The notes under the pieces are model-generated. The model was not told the origin of the DNA, ran no database searches, and worked only from the letters and a program-made list of their open reading frames with translations. Positions 24,541 through 32,350 of a DNA stretch of 64,000 nt are shown here, piece by piece (position 1 is the stretch's first letter; each line of letters starts with the position of its first letter). The translations under genes were made by a program, and so were the position numbers. Source of the DNA: Gerris lacustris (Eukaryota > Arthropoda > Insecta > Hemiptera > Gerridae); the NCBI GenBank assembly GCA_951217055.1, contig OX578282.1, positions 20,395,106 to 20,459,105 of the forward strand. The letters run 5' to 3'.

Positions 24541-24874
24541 AACTTATTATTATAAGTTTAAACTTACTTCAGTTCGTCTCTAGACAGGGAAGAGTGCAGA
24601 CGTATTAGATAACGCTCTTGTTTATATAGTTCCGCTAACCTCTAGACTTTTGGTTTCTTTCTTTCATACCGTTTTATTTAATTTAATCCGGTCACTTTTA
24701 AATTTTTTTATTTTTTATTTATTTATTTATTTATTTATTTTTTTTTATAGATAATCATATTTTTTAAATATATAACAACCACGGAATACTTAAATCGTCC
24801 TACTAAGAGAACTGAAATAATTTTATAAACATTTATTTTATTTCAAATAATAATTTATAACAAAATAATAAAAA
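24541..24874 (+). other. Possible LINE 5' UTR
   Basis: Non-coding sequence between a B-family repeat fragment and the ORF1 ATG. It includes a run of TTTA units (24710-24746). It may be the LINE 5' UTR, but no promoter motif was found, and the element's 5' end cannot be placed without other copies. Confidence 0.3.
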
Positions 24875-24919
24875 ATGTTTTGTGGCAGTTGTGAAAAAAA
24901 CATAAATGAAGATTCAAAT
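24875..24919 (+). pseudogene. LINE ORF1, first 15 codons (cut off by the LTR element)
   Basis: ATG at 24875 followed by 14 codons, including a CGSC pair (cysteines encoded at 24881 and 24890). The segment ends exactly at the 5' target duplication and is in frame with the sequence after the second duplication at 29245-29249. It supplies the first zinc-binding pair of the PHD-like finger, which the remaining ORF1 lacks. Confidence 0.82.
24915..24919. repeat. Target site duplication, left (CAAAT)
   Basis: CAAAT directly precedes the 5' LTR and is repeated directly after the 3' LTR at 29245-29249. Five bases is the usual duplication for Ty3/gypsy integrases. Confidence 0.93.
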
Positions 24920-25045
24920 TGACATGTCGCTGTCATGTCATTGTTTTGTTTTGGTTTTGTTATAAATATGTATAATTTGAGTTGATGTGTGACCACAGTT
25001 TATTTATGAAATATAATAGTGTTTTAATTAGTCTCATATACTTCA
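24920..25045 (+). repeat. 5' LTR (126 bp)
   Basis: It starts TGACATGTCGCTG and ends ATACTTCA. It matches 29123-29244 base for base except for 4 extra bases (AAAT-type indel) after GTTATA. The first 21 bases form an inverted repeat (TGACATG ... CATGTCA). At 126 bp it is very short for an LTR. No confident TATA box or polyadenylation signal could be assigned. Confidence 0.96.
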
Positions 25046-26473
25046 ATGGCGACGAGGCGAGGAAAGAACCGCGACGCAGACGAAGAGCAGATCGAAAAAT
25101 ACACGAAGCTGATAAAACTGCGCACGGGAGTAAGTAAACAAATTAACCGCATAAATGATTTTTTAGAAAATAAAGATATAGAAATTTCAGAAGTAAAAGC
25201 TCGAGAGACATTTCTTGAACAATTGTGGGAAAAGATCGCGAACTTACAAGAAGAGATACTGGACCTCCCACTGAATGATAGGCTGTTGTCAAAGGATGAG
25301 AAAGATTTTATTTTATTAGAAAAATCGTACTTCCAAGGAAGGGCAGCAATAATAAAATTGATAAAAGAACATGATGAGTCTGCCAGGACTAATAAGGTAG
25401 TAAGTAAAGGTGAGACTTCAGGAATAAATTTACCGTTTACCCAATTTCAAGAGGAAGAGGCATTTGGAAATTTTATTACGCGATTCGAAAACTATTTAGA
25501 AATAAAAGGTGAGGTTACACCTAAAATGAAAGTATTAACTTTTTTAAATGCCCTTAATCCAAAATTACACCAAATTACGTATGAGCTTTGCGCGCCCGAC
25601 GATCCTAGGGAAAAACAATTTGAAGAGTTGTCAAACATTTTAAGTAATCACTTAGACCCTAAACCGAGTATATGGACACGACAACATAAGTTTATTTCTC
25701 GTTTGCAGAACCAGAATGAATCAGTCATCAGCTACGCGGCAGAGTTACGAAAACTTGGCTCTGACTGTAATTTTAATTGTTTGTGTAAACGATCAGTTTC
25801 GGAATTATTCTTAAAATTACAATTTATTAGAGGAATATCGGATGTTGAGGTGAGAGCAAAGTTACTTCAAATGAAAAACGAGAGTGACTTTAGTGATCTA
25901 GTGGGTGTAGCTAGCACGATGGAATCGGCGAAAACTGAGTCGGTTAAAATGAGTGTGAAAAATGAAGGCCTTGCATTACAAATAAAGAAAAAAATAAATA
26001 ACGAAAAGGAAGAAAATAAAAATAAAACCCTTACTATAAATGAATGTTTTAAGAAGTTAAAAGGGAAGTGTTATCGGTGTAGTTCTGTAGAACATCGGGC
26101 AGATAAGTGTCCTTTTAAAAACACTATTTGTAGACACTGCAAAAAGAAAGGGCACCTGGAAAAATCATGTTGCTTGAAAAAGACGGAGGGGCCAGCGAAA
26201 GTAAATGAAATCAACGAACAAAGCAGTAACGAGGATGAACCGTATGAAATCAAGACGGTCTCAGGTAACATAACAGACAGATTTTTAATTGACATCACCA
26301 TAAATAATAGACCGACAACTATGGAACTGGATACAGGTGCAGCACTAAGCACGTTGTCTCTTGAAGACTGGACTCGACTTAATATAAAAAATAACTTACA
26401 TAAAACAGGGGTCGTATTAAAAACATATACGGGTGAAAGAATTAAGCCTGTAGGGATGGCCTTGGTGGAATAG
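25046..26473 (+). CDS. gag: Ty3/gypsy Gag and start of protease (ends at in-frame TAG)
   Basis: A 475-codon open segment that begins on the first base after the LTR. Residues about 125-300 resemble the retrotransposon capsid domain (FTQFQEEEAFGNFITRFENY followed by a helical region). Two CCHC zinc knuckles follow, C-X2-C-X4-H-X4-C, at residues about 342-355 and 362-375. They would bind element RNA during particle assembly. The aspartic protease active site DTGA starts at residue 429, so the protease is in the same frame. The segment stops at TAG 26471-26473, inside the protease domain. After the TAG the same frame continues with the rest of the protease (GREWL motif), so the stop looks like a mutation, not a natural Gag boundary. 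The lysine/glutamate-rich linker before the knuckles is typical of nucleocapsid. Confidence 0.92.
   Translation: MATRRGKNRDADEEQIEKYTKLIKLRTGVSKQINRINDFLENKDIEISEVKARETFLEQLWEKIANLQEEILDLPLNDRLLSKDEKDFILLEKSYFQGRAAIIKLIKEHDESARTNKVVSKGETSGINLPFTQFQEEEAFGNFITRFENYLEIKGEVTPKMKVLTFLNALNPKLHQITYELCAPDDPREKQFEELSNILSNHLDPKPSIWTRQHKFISRLQNQNESVISYAAELRKLGSDCNFNCLCKRSVSELFLKLQFIRGISDVEVRAKLLQMKNESDFSDLVGVASTMESAKTESVKMSVKNEGLALQIKKKINNEKEENKNKTLTINECFKKLKGKCYRCSSVEHRADKCPFKNTICRHCKKKGHLEKSCCLKKTEGPAKVNEINEQSSNEDEPYEIKTVSGNITDRFLIDITINNRPTTMELDTGAALSTLSLEDWTRLNIKNNLHKTGVVLKTYTGERIKPVGMALVE
25047..25057 (+). promoter_or_regulatory. Primer binding site, tRNA-Ser(GCU) type
   Basis: TGGCGACGAGG starts one base after the 5' LTR. 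It is complementary to the CCA-terminated 3' end of eukaryotic tRNA-Ser(GCU), whose acceptor strand is GACGAGG. The match is 11 bases, and the tRNA sequence is recalled from general knowledge. The site overlaps the first codons of gag. Confidence 0.75.
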
Positions 26474-27124
26474 CAGTTCAAGGGGCAGACATTCCTAGGA
26501 AAACTCTACATAATTGATGGTAAAGTTGACCCTATTTTTGGAAGGGAGTGGTTAAGAGAGATTAAATTAGACTGGGCAGAAATAATAAATATATCTAAGA
26601 AAGAAACCTATGCAGGGTTAGAAGAGCTTATTAAGAAATATGAATCCATTTTCATAGGTCCAATTGGGGAAATACCCACGGTACGAGGACATTATTACCT
26701 GAAAGAAAACTCAAAACCAGTATATTTTAAACCAAGACCAGTACCGTACGCTATGAAAATAAAAATCGAACAGGAACTAGATAGGCTAGAAAAAGATAGT
26801 ATAATTTCTAAAATAGATTTTTCCGAGTGGGGCACCCCAGTAGTACCGGTGATTAAGCCAAATGGAAAGTTAAGATTGTGTGCAGATTACAAAGTTACAT
26901 TAAACAAAATGATTAAAGACGAACCGTACCCTATACCAAAAGCAGACGATATCTACGCTGCCATGCACGGGTCAAAATTCTTTTGCACTTTGGATATTAG
27001 TTGCGCTTATCTCCATATGGTTATGGACGAAGAGAGCGCACTTATGCAAACACTTAGTACACACAAAGGCTTGTACAAGGTAAACAGGTTAATGTTCGGA
27101 GTAAAGACGGCACCACAACTTTAG
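26474..27124 (+). CDS. pol: Ty3/gypsy Pol segment 1: protease end and reverse transcriptase fingers/palm
   Basis: A 217-codon segment in the same frame as gag, bounded by the two TAG codons. It starts with the end of the protease (PIFGREWL), then the linker to reverse transcriptase. RT motifs follow: GTPVVPVIKPNGKLRLCADY, then TLDISCAYLH, which carries the first catalytic aspartate (motif A). It ends at TAG 27122-27124, just after the conserved FGVKTAPQL block and before the catalytic FFDD box. Family members usually have an aromatic residue at this site, so a single TGG-to-TAG change would explain the stop; that is inference. The first ATG is internal (26753), so translation on its own is unlikely. 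It depends on suppression of the upstream TAG. Confidence 0.9.
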   Translation, partial: QFKGQTFLGKLYIIDGKVDPIFGREWLREIKLDWAEIINISKKETYAGLEELIKKYESIFIGPIGEIPTVRGHYYLKENSKPVYFKPRPVPYAMKIKIEQELDRLEKDSIISKIDFSEWGTPVVPVIKPNGKLRLCADYKVTLNKMIKDEPYPIPKADDIYAAMHGSKFFCTLDISCAYLHMVMDEESALMQTLSTHKGLYKVNRLMFGVKTAPQL

Positions 27125-29125
27125 AACAGGTTAATGGGCAGAATACTACAGGGCATTGAGGGTGTGAAATTATTCTTTGACGACATTATTGTTTTTGGAA
27201 GATCTAAAGTAGAAACATTAGAGAGACTGAACTCGGTGTTTAAGCAAATTAAAAGTTTTAATTTAAAATTAAATAAAGATAAGTGCAAATTTTTTGAAAC
27301 ATCTATCAAATATTTAGGCCACATCATTGACGAAACCGGTATACACACGGCACCAGATAAAATAAAAGGTATTGTAAATTCAAAAAGACCAGAATCTGTG
27401 ACAGAGCTAAGGACATTTCTTGGCATGGCAAATTACTATAACAAATTTATTCCAAATTTAGCCTCGATTCTGAATCCACTAAATAGATTACTTAAAAAGG
27501 ATACTTCATTTAGATGGACCACAGAGACGGAAGAAAGTTTTAACCGCGTGAAAAAGGAAATCACAGGAGAACGGGTACTCGCCCACTATGACCCGGGTGA
27601 AAATTTAGTGTTAGCCACAGACGCATCTCCATTCGGATTAGGAGCGGTGCTGTCCCATCGATACCCCGACGGTTCTGAAAGGCCTATAGCGTTCGCGTCT
27701 CGAACACTAACTAAGAGCGAAAAACAATATAGCCAGATTGATAAGGAGGCACTCGGAATCCATTGGGGACTAAAAAAATTTTTTACATACTGCTATGGAC
27801 GAAAATTTACAATTATAACTGACCACAAACCTTTACTTAACATACTAGGACCACACTCAGGACTGCCACCGTTAACAGCGACTCGACTGATTCATTACGC
27901 ATTATTCTTATCAGGCTTTAATTATGATATAGAATTCAGGAATACAAAGTCACATTCTAATGCTGATTATCTCTCTAGGTTCCCTGTGGAGAAGCCAAAA
28001 TCAGTAGAATGGAAAGATGAAGCAGAACAGTTCCAAATATTACAGATAGAAGTACTACCAGTGACAGCTAAGATAATTGCAAGGGAGACTGAGACCGAAC
28101 ACCAACTCAAGGAAATTATAAAGGCGTTAAAGGAAGGAGAAAGTGTAAAACCATATGGCTACAAAGACGGAGAACTGACTCTGCAGGATGGATGCATTTT
28201 AAGAGGTACGAGAGTAATTATCCCAAAAACACTTCAGAAACAGGTCTTGATGGAGCTACACATGGGACACATGGGAATGGTCAAAATGAAACAAGTAGCG
28301 AGAAGGTTTTGTTTTTGGAAAGGGATAGATCAGGCCATCGAAGAACTAGTAAGAACGTGTAAGCCGTGCTGTGAAAAGCAAAATTCACCAACTAGAGCCG
28401 AGTATCATCCATGGACAGAGCCAACAAATCCCTGGCAACGAGTCCATATAGATTTTGCGGGTCCTGATGCAGGATCGTACTATTTTATAATTGTGGATGC
28501 ATATTCGAGATGGATTGAGGTCATTCCAACCAAGACGACAACCACGCAATGGTGCATAAATCAGTTACGCAAGTTATTTTCAACTTTTGGACTACCACAA
28601 ACCCTTGTATCTGATAATGGACCACAATTTACGGCATTAGGTTTTAAAGAATTTTTAGACAAGAGAGGAATAGTGCATCGCACAATCGCTCCATATCACC
28701 CAAACTCGAATGGATTAGCAGAGAGAGCCGTACAGACTGTAAAAAAACAATTGAAAGCCATGGGAGAGTTACCAAAAGATGAAAAAATTCATGAATTAGT
28801 AACTCAACTAAGAAACGCCCCGGCAACAGCTACTGGAGAGTCAGCTTATAAACTTATGTTTGGACGGGACGTAAGAACTAGGTTAGATCTTATGAGACCA
28901 GATGTAAGATCTAGAATGGTAGGTGAGAAAAAAGCAACTAGAACTTTTAAAATAGGAGAAAAGGTGCAAGTCAGGCAATACTCTCGAACTGGATGTAAGT
29001 GGATGTTTGGGACTGTGTGCAGAACGGAAGGAGAAGTAATTTACAGAATTCGGCTCAGTTCAGGAGAGGAATGCAGAAGACATGTTGATCAGATCAGACC
29101 AACCAGACTTGGAGGGGAGATCTGA
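27125..29125 (+). CDS. pol: Ty3/gypsy Pol segment 2: RT palm, RNase H, integrase
   Basis: The longest open segment in the window (663 codons from ATG 27134). In order, it holds the RT catalytic box FFDDIIVFG (FFDD at 27173-27184), the RT thumb and connection, then RNase H with TDASPFGLGAVLSH and DHKPLLN. The integrase follows, with an HH...CX2C zinc site (HMGHMG ... CKPC) and a D,D(35)E core. The three acidic residues are encoded at 28451, 28613 and 28721, and the last pair is separated by exactly 35 residues. The C-terminus has a GPY/F-like module ending RRHVDQIRP. No chromodomain is seen. The stop codon TGA is formed by the first three bases of the 3' LTR. The domains look intact, but the two upstream TAG codons would block normal Gag-Pol synthesis. 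Confidence 0.95.
   Translation, partial: NRLMGRILQGIEGVKLFFDDIIVFGRSKVETLERLNSVFKQIKSFNLKLNKDKCKFFETSIKYLGHIIDETGIHTAPDKIKGIVNSKRPESVTELRTFLGMANYYNKFIPNLASILNPLNRLLKKDTSFRWTTETEESFNRVKKEITGERVLAHYDPGENLVLATDASPFGLGAVLSHRYPDGSERPIAFASRTLTKSEKQYSQIDKEALGIHWGLKKFFTYCYGRKFTIITDHKPLLNILGPHSGLPPLTATRLIHYALFLSGFNYDIEFRNTKSHSNADYLSRFPVEKPKSVEWKDEAEQFQILQIEVLPVTAKIIARETETEHQLKEIIKALKEGESVKPYGYKDGELTLQDGCILRGTRVIIPKTLQKQVLMELHMGHMGMVKMKQVARRFCFWKGIDQAIEELVRTCKPCCEKQNSPTRAEYHPWTEPTNPWQRVHIDFAGPDAGSYYFIIVDAYSRWIEVIPTKTTTTQWCINQLRKLFSTFGLPQTLVSDNGPQFTALGFKEFLDKRGIVHRTIAPYHPNSNGLAERAVQTVKKQLKAMGELPKDEKIHELVTQLRNAPATATGESAYKLMFGRDVRTRLDLMRPDVRSRMVGEKKATRTFKIGEKVQVRQYSRTGCKWMFGTVCRTEGEVIYRIRLSSGEECRRHVDQIRPTRLGGEI
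29110..29122 (+). promoter_or_regulatory. Polypurine tract for plus-strand priming
   Basis: TGGAGGGGAGATC lies directly before the 3' LTR, and the GGAGGGGAGA core is an unbroken purine run. It is translated as the last codons of pol. Confidence 0.8.
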
Positions 29126-29244
29126 CATGTCGCTGTCATGTCATTGTTTTGTTTTGGTTTTGTTATATGTATAATTTGAGTTGATGTGTGACCACAGTTT
29201 ATTTATGAAATATAATAGTGTTTTAATTAGTCTCATATACTTCA
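29123..29244 (+). repeat. 3' LTR (122 bp)
   Basis: Matches the 5' LTR apart from a 4-bp deletion. Its first three bases (TGA, 29123-29125) are also the pol stop codon. In the frame of the downstream LINE ORF1 this LTR is open from an ATG at 29181, so an LTR-started transcript could in principle read into the ORF1 remainder. Confidence 0.96.
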
Positions 29245-29249
29245 CAAAT
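29245..29249. repeat. Target site duplication, right (CAAAT)
   Basis: CAAAT follows the 3' LTR and matches 24915-24919. Removing the element and one copy restores an uninterrupted LINE ORF1 frame. Confidence 0.93.
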
Positions 29250-30110
29250 ATTATGTGTAACCTTTGTAGAAAGCAATATCATTCAGAGTGCGAGGGAATT
29301 ACTAATTTTAAGAAAATGAGCAAGGACTCAAAAAGCAAGTGGAAGTGCTACAGTTGCAAAAATCCTCAAGATTCGGCTCAAGCAACTCCTAGCGTCAACT
29401 CGGACATAATATGTAAGGAGATGAGAGCTATTCTTGAAGAGTACAAAGAGGAAACCAATAAATATGTCGAGCTATGTATTGAAAAAAGTACTCGAGAATT
29501 AAAAGAGTCGATCGAATTTATCAGCTCCAAGTACGACCTAATTGTTGAGGAAATGAAGCAGATAAATGACAGGAATATAGCTTTGGAAAAAGAAAACAGA
29601 GAGTTAAAAGAAGAAATTAATGAACTACAGCAATATTCAAGAATAGATAATATAATTATATCTGGTGTGCCTGAAACTAGAAACGAAGATGTTTATGCAG
29701 TTATAAATCAAGTAGCTCAAGGAATCGGTGTCCAACATAAAGAAGACGACGTCAGTATCGCACATCGACTGCCGACCTACAACAGGGAAGCCCCCAGACC
29801 TATAGTAGTTAAATTTACTAGGAGAATTAAAAAAGATCAATGGCTAAGGGGTTTTAGAAATGCAGCTAGAGAAGATCCGGAGCCCGGCATTTCTGCTAAA
29901 AATATTTTGGATAGCTTTCCACACGGACGGGTGTTCATCTCAGCCCATCTAACGCCAAGTACTAGGGAGCTTCTTAATAGGACAAGGATTACAGCGCGGG
30001 AAAAAGGATACAGGTACATTTGGTATTCCAATAATAAAATACTAGTGAGGAAAGAAGATGGATCTAGAGCAATTCAAATTAAAAAAATAAATGATTTAAA
30101 TCAGCTGTAG
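29250..30110 (+). CDS. LINE ORF1 protein, main part (N-terminus displaced by LTR element)
   Basis: ORF1 proteins of these LINEs bind the element RNA and act as chaperones. The segment begins with the rest of a PHD-like finger: CNLC, then an HSEC histidine/cysteine pair, then CYSC after a tryptophan. A charged heptad-rich stretch follows (about 29400-29630), which is a likely coiled coil. Next comes the LQQYSRIDNIIISGVPE block of the RRM-like region, and a C-terminal domain (RPIVVKF ... RITAREKGY ... NNKILVRKEDGS) like the baculovirus FP/Transposase-22 type found in many LINE ORF1s. The stop is at 30108-30110. The frame stays open upstream into the 3' LTR with an ATG at 29181, giving a possible 309-codon chimera that lacks the first zinc ligands. 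Confidence 0.85.
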   Translation: MMCNLCRKQYHSECEGITNFKKMSKDSKSKWKCYSCKNPQDSAQATPSVNSDIICKEMRAILEEYKEETNKYVELCIEKSTRELKESIEFISSKYDLIVEEMKQINDRNIALEKENRELKEEINELQQYSRIDNIIISGVPETRNEDVYAVINQVAQGIGVQHKEDDVSIAHRLPTYNREAPRPIVVKFTRRIKKDQWLRGFRNAAREDPEPGISAKNILDSFPHGRVFISAHLTPSTRELLNRTRITAREKGYRYIWYSNNKILVRKEDGSRAIQIKKINDLNQL

Positions 30111-30670
30111 TTGAGATAATTTGATTATTAGTGGTGTTATTTGTTTATGTCCCTATACTTAATGTGTATTATTTTTATTTTTTTAAAAACATTTATTCAA
30201 TTTTTAACCAAAGTAAGTTACCCTGTGTTACCATGTAAAGATAATTCTAAAGTTTTAAATAATGTATTACCCAACCAAAGTATTTTAATTGTGATATTAG
30301 TAAGTATTGATATAAAATCAAATATAAATGTGTGTGTGTCATTGTTCCTAGTGTGTCAAAACGTTTTGTGTGTTGTTGTTTGTATCTATTTGTCCTTAAA
30401 ATTATATATAATTTATTATTTAATAAAAAAATTGAGTTTAGCTATAAAAATATATTTATATAATGTAGCTTTTAATAGAGTATTGTATACCGAGGTTGTC
30501 ATTGTTAAAAGTAAAATAATTGGAATTATAATTATAAATATTTTTATTTTTAAAAATGACTAACTCGAAATATTTCCAATCCAATGTTAACAAAAGAGTG
30601 GATCAATTTCTTCAATCTAGACGGCTACACTACTTATTATGATTAGTTTTCTTAAAACTAATGATAACAA
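30111..30670 (+). other. U-rich spacer between LINE ORF1 and ORF2
   Basis: A 560-bp T-rich gap. It contains a 140-codon open frame (30141-30563) whose product would be very hydrophobic (I, V, L, F, Y). T-rich DNA produces such frames easily and no family resemblance was seen, so it is not called as a gene. A spacer this long would need reinitiation or a separate transcript for ORF2. Confidence 0.5.
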
Positions 30671-32347
30671 ATGGCTTCTAGATTTATAAACAATTTAGAC
30701 GAAGAAGAGATAATAGAGGAAGTGATCGTAAAAAATTACAACTTGGACGATTTACCAGTCAAAGCTCTAAATATATTCCACACTAACATTAGATCGATTA
30801 GAAAGAATTACGACTCACTACTTCTACTATTAGAAAACCTAAATAGAGACATGGACATCATAATTCTAACAGAATCATGGATCAAACAGTACGATGACTT
30901 TTTCAGATTGGACAACTACAATACTTATTTCGATACAGGTAACAATAGGGCGGAGGGCATTGTAGTATTATGTAAAAAAAATATAGAGATTTTAAACGTA
31001 ACGAAAAGACCTATAACAGGATGTAACAGTTTACTACTTAGACTAAAAACGACAAACATATCATGTAAGGAATTCTCAGTCACAACAATTTATAAATCTA
31101 GTCAAATAAGTATGGACGACTTTTTAATCAATCTCGAATCTTATTTACACAACCAAAATACAGGGAACCATTTTATTATTGGAGACATGAATTTAGATTT
31201 ACTTGAAGATACAAATTATAAAAACAACTATCTCAATATATTAAGTAGATTTGGTTTTACTAGTTTCATAAATAAAGTGACGAGGAAAGAAGGAGAGAGT
31301 ATTTCTTGTCTCGACCATATAATGGTAAAAAACAACAATCCCGACATGACTATTAAATCGTTTATAATAGAGGACAGAATCACAGACCACTATCCGACTG
31401 GACTTTCCATTTACTGTAATAACAAAACAGAACATAACAAAAACAAACAACCTAAAACAAAAACACAAATACTTAATACAAATACGATAAAACTAGAAGC
31501 TTTACTCAGAGAAACGGACTGGACTCACTTATACACTATGACTAATGCCGAAGTAGCAACCAATGCCTTCGTACATACAATAAAGAAGCTTATAGACTCA
31601 TGCACAGAAACAAAAAACATATGTATAACTTGCAAGAACAAAAAACTGAAACCGTGGATCACTAGCGGTTTGCTAAGATCAATAAGGATGAGGGATAAGA
31701 TTCGCAAAACATTAGATAAGCAGCCCTTTAACACTCGATTGAAGGAAAAATACATTAAATACAAAAACATGTTAACAAAATTGATTAGGAAAACCAAAGC
31801 TAAATACTTTAAAGAGAAATTACCGGATAACGTAAAGGATTCGACACAAATTTGGAAAACAATTAATGAATGTCTAAACAGGAAAAAAATTATAAAAGAA
31901 ACAATACACAAAATTAAAATTAACAATTCTGAGTACACGACACCAATTGAAATAGCAAATAATTTAAATGAGTACTTTAGTAACATAGGGGCCAAATTGG
32001 CAGGTAACATAAAAACAGAAATAGGAAATAAAAAAACTGACGACTATTACAAACATTTAGATTTCCGACAAACATTACATAAATTTGACATTGTTACAGA
32101 GGAGGAAATAAGCAACCACATATCCAGTTTAAAAACAGATACATCCCCTGGGGTTGACGGTATTCGAGCTCAGTACCTTCAATCGTCCAAAGATAACATA
32201 ATAAAACCCATGACATTTATTAGTAATCTCTGTTTACAGCAAGGTATATTCCCTGATGTTTTGAAAAAAGCAGTCGTAGTACCGTTGCATAAACAAGGAG
32301 ATAAGACGGACCCCTCCAACTACAGACCTATATCTTATCTAATATAA
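30671..32347 (+). CDS. LINE ORF2, part 1: APE endonuclease and start of RT
   Basis: 558 codons. The N-terminal APE-type endonuclease nicks target DNA to prime reverse transcription. Visible motifs are TNIRSIRKN, ILTESWI (catalytic Glu), IGDMNLDLL (Asp/Asn), SCLDHIM and ITDHYPTGL (Asp-His). After a basic linker (about 31640-31900) the RT begins with DTSPGVDGIRAQYL and continues to VVVPLHKQGDKTDPSNYRPIS. The segment ends at a premature TAA (32345-32347). The conserved continuation (NISKIIEK ... ENQYGYMKNKST) is present immediately downstream in another frame, so a short deletion, about 4 bases, near 32335 has shifted the frame. The ATG at 30671 is the first in a frame that reads directly into the endonuclease. 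Confidence 0.93.
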   Translation: MASRFINNLDEEEIIEEVIVKNYNLDDLPVKALNIFHTNIRSIRKNYDSLLLLLENLNRDMDIIILTESWIKQYDDFFRLDNYNTYFDTGNNRAEGIVVLCKKNIEILNVTKRPITGCNSLLLRLKTTNISCKEFSVTTIYKSSQISMDDFLINLESYLHNQNTGNHFIIGDMNLDLLEDTNYKNNYLNILSRFGFTSFINKVTRKEGESISCLDHIMVKNNNPDMTIKSFIIEDRITDHYPTGLSIYCNNKTEHNKNKQPKTKTQILNTNTIKLEALLRETDWTHLYTMTNAEVATNAFVHTIKKLIDSCTETKNICITCKNKKLKPWITSGLLRSIRMRDKIRKTLDKQPFNTRLKEKYIKYKNMLTKLIRKTKAKYFKEKLPDNVKDSTQIWKTINECLNRKKIIKETIHKIKINNSEYTTPIEIANNLNEYFSNIGAKLAGNIKTEIGNKKTDDYYKHLDFRQTLHKFDIVTEEEISNHISSLKTDTSPGVDGIRAQYLQSSKDNIIKPMTFISNLCLQQGIFPDVLKKAVVVPLHKQGDKTDPSNYRPISYLI

Positions 32348-32350
32348 GTA
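32325..32350 (+). other. ORF2 frameshift site
   Basis: Frame 30671 ends at TAA 32345-32347, while the frame carrying SNISKIIEK starts about ten bases earlier. Comparison with the usual RPISLLSNISKIIEK pattern suggests that about 4 bases are missing around 32335-32337. Confidence 0.8.

Larger units (their letters stand above)
25046..29125 (+). pseudogene. Whole gag-pol frame with two in-frame amber codons
   Basis: All three open segments share one frame (start positions congruent modulo 3), and no frameshift is needed. TAG codons lie at 26471-26473 (inside the protease) and 27122-27124 (inside RT). The frame is 1359 codons from the first base after the 5' LTR to the last base before the 3' LTR, so the internal region has no untranslated leader or trailer. 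A single fused Gag-Pol frame is known in part of the Ty3/gypsy group. The two stops probably make this copy defective. Confidence 0.88.
24920..29244 (+). mobile_element. Complete Ty3/gypsy (Mag-like) LTR retrotransposon
   Basis: A 4325-bp element with all structural hallmarks. The LTRs lie at 24920-25045 and 29123-29244 and both start TG and end CA. A 5-bp target duplication CAAAT lies at 24915-24919 and 29245-29249. A primer binding site lies next to the 5' LTR and a polypurine tract next to the 3' LTR. The gag-pol order is capsid, two zinc knuckles, protease, reverse transcriptase, RNase H and integrase, which is the Ty3/gypsy order. No envelope gene or chromodomain is seen, and the C-terminus has a GPY/F-like module, as in the Mag group. 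The LTRs are identical apart from a 4-bp indel, so the insertion is young. It sits inside ORF1 of a LINE. Two in-frame TAG codons make this copy probably non-autonomous. Confidence 0.95.

Noticed and set aside
26071..26481. 136-codon minus-strand frame
   Set aside because: Antisense shadow of gag/protease; no independent motif.
29110..29260. Envelope gene or third ORF of the LTR element
   Set aside because: The pol stop coincides with the 3' LTR start, so there is no room for an env gene.
31525..32010. 161-codon minus-strand frame
   Set aside because: Antisense shadow of LINE ORF2, with hydrophobic composition due to A-rich sense codons.
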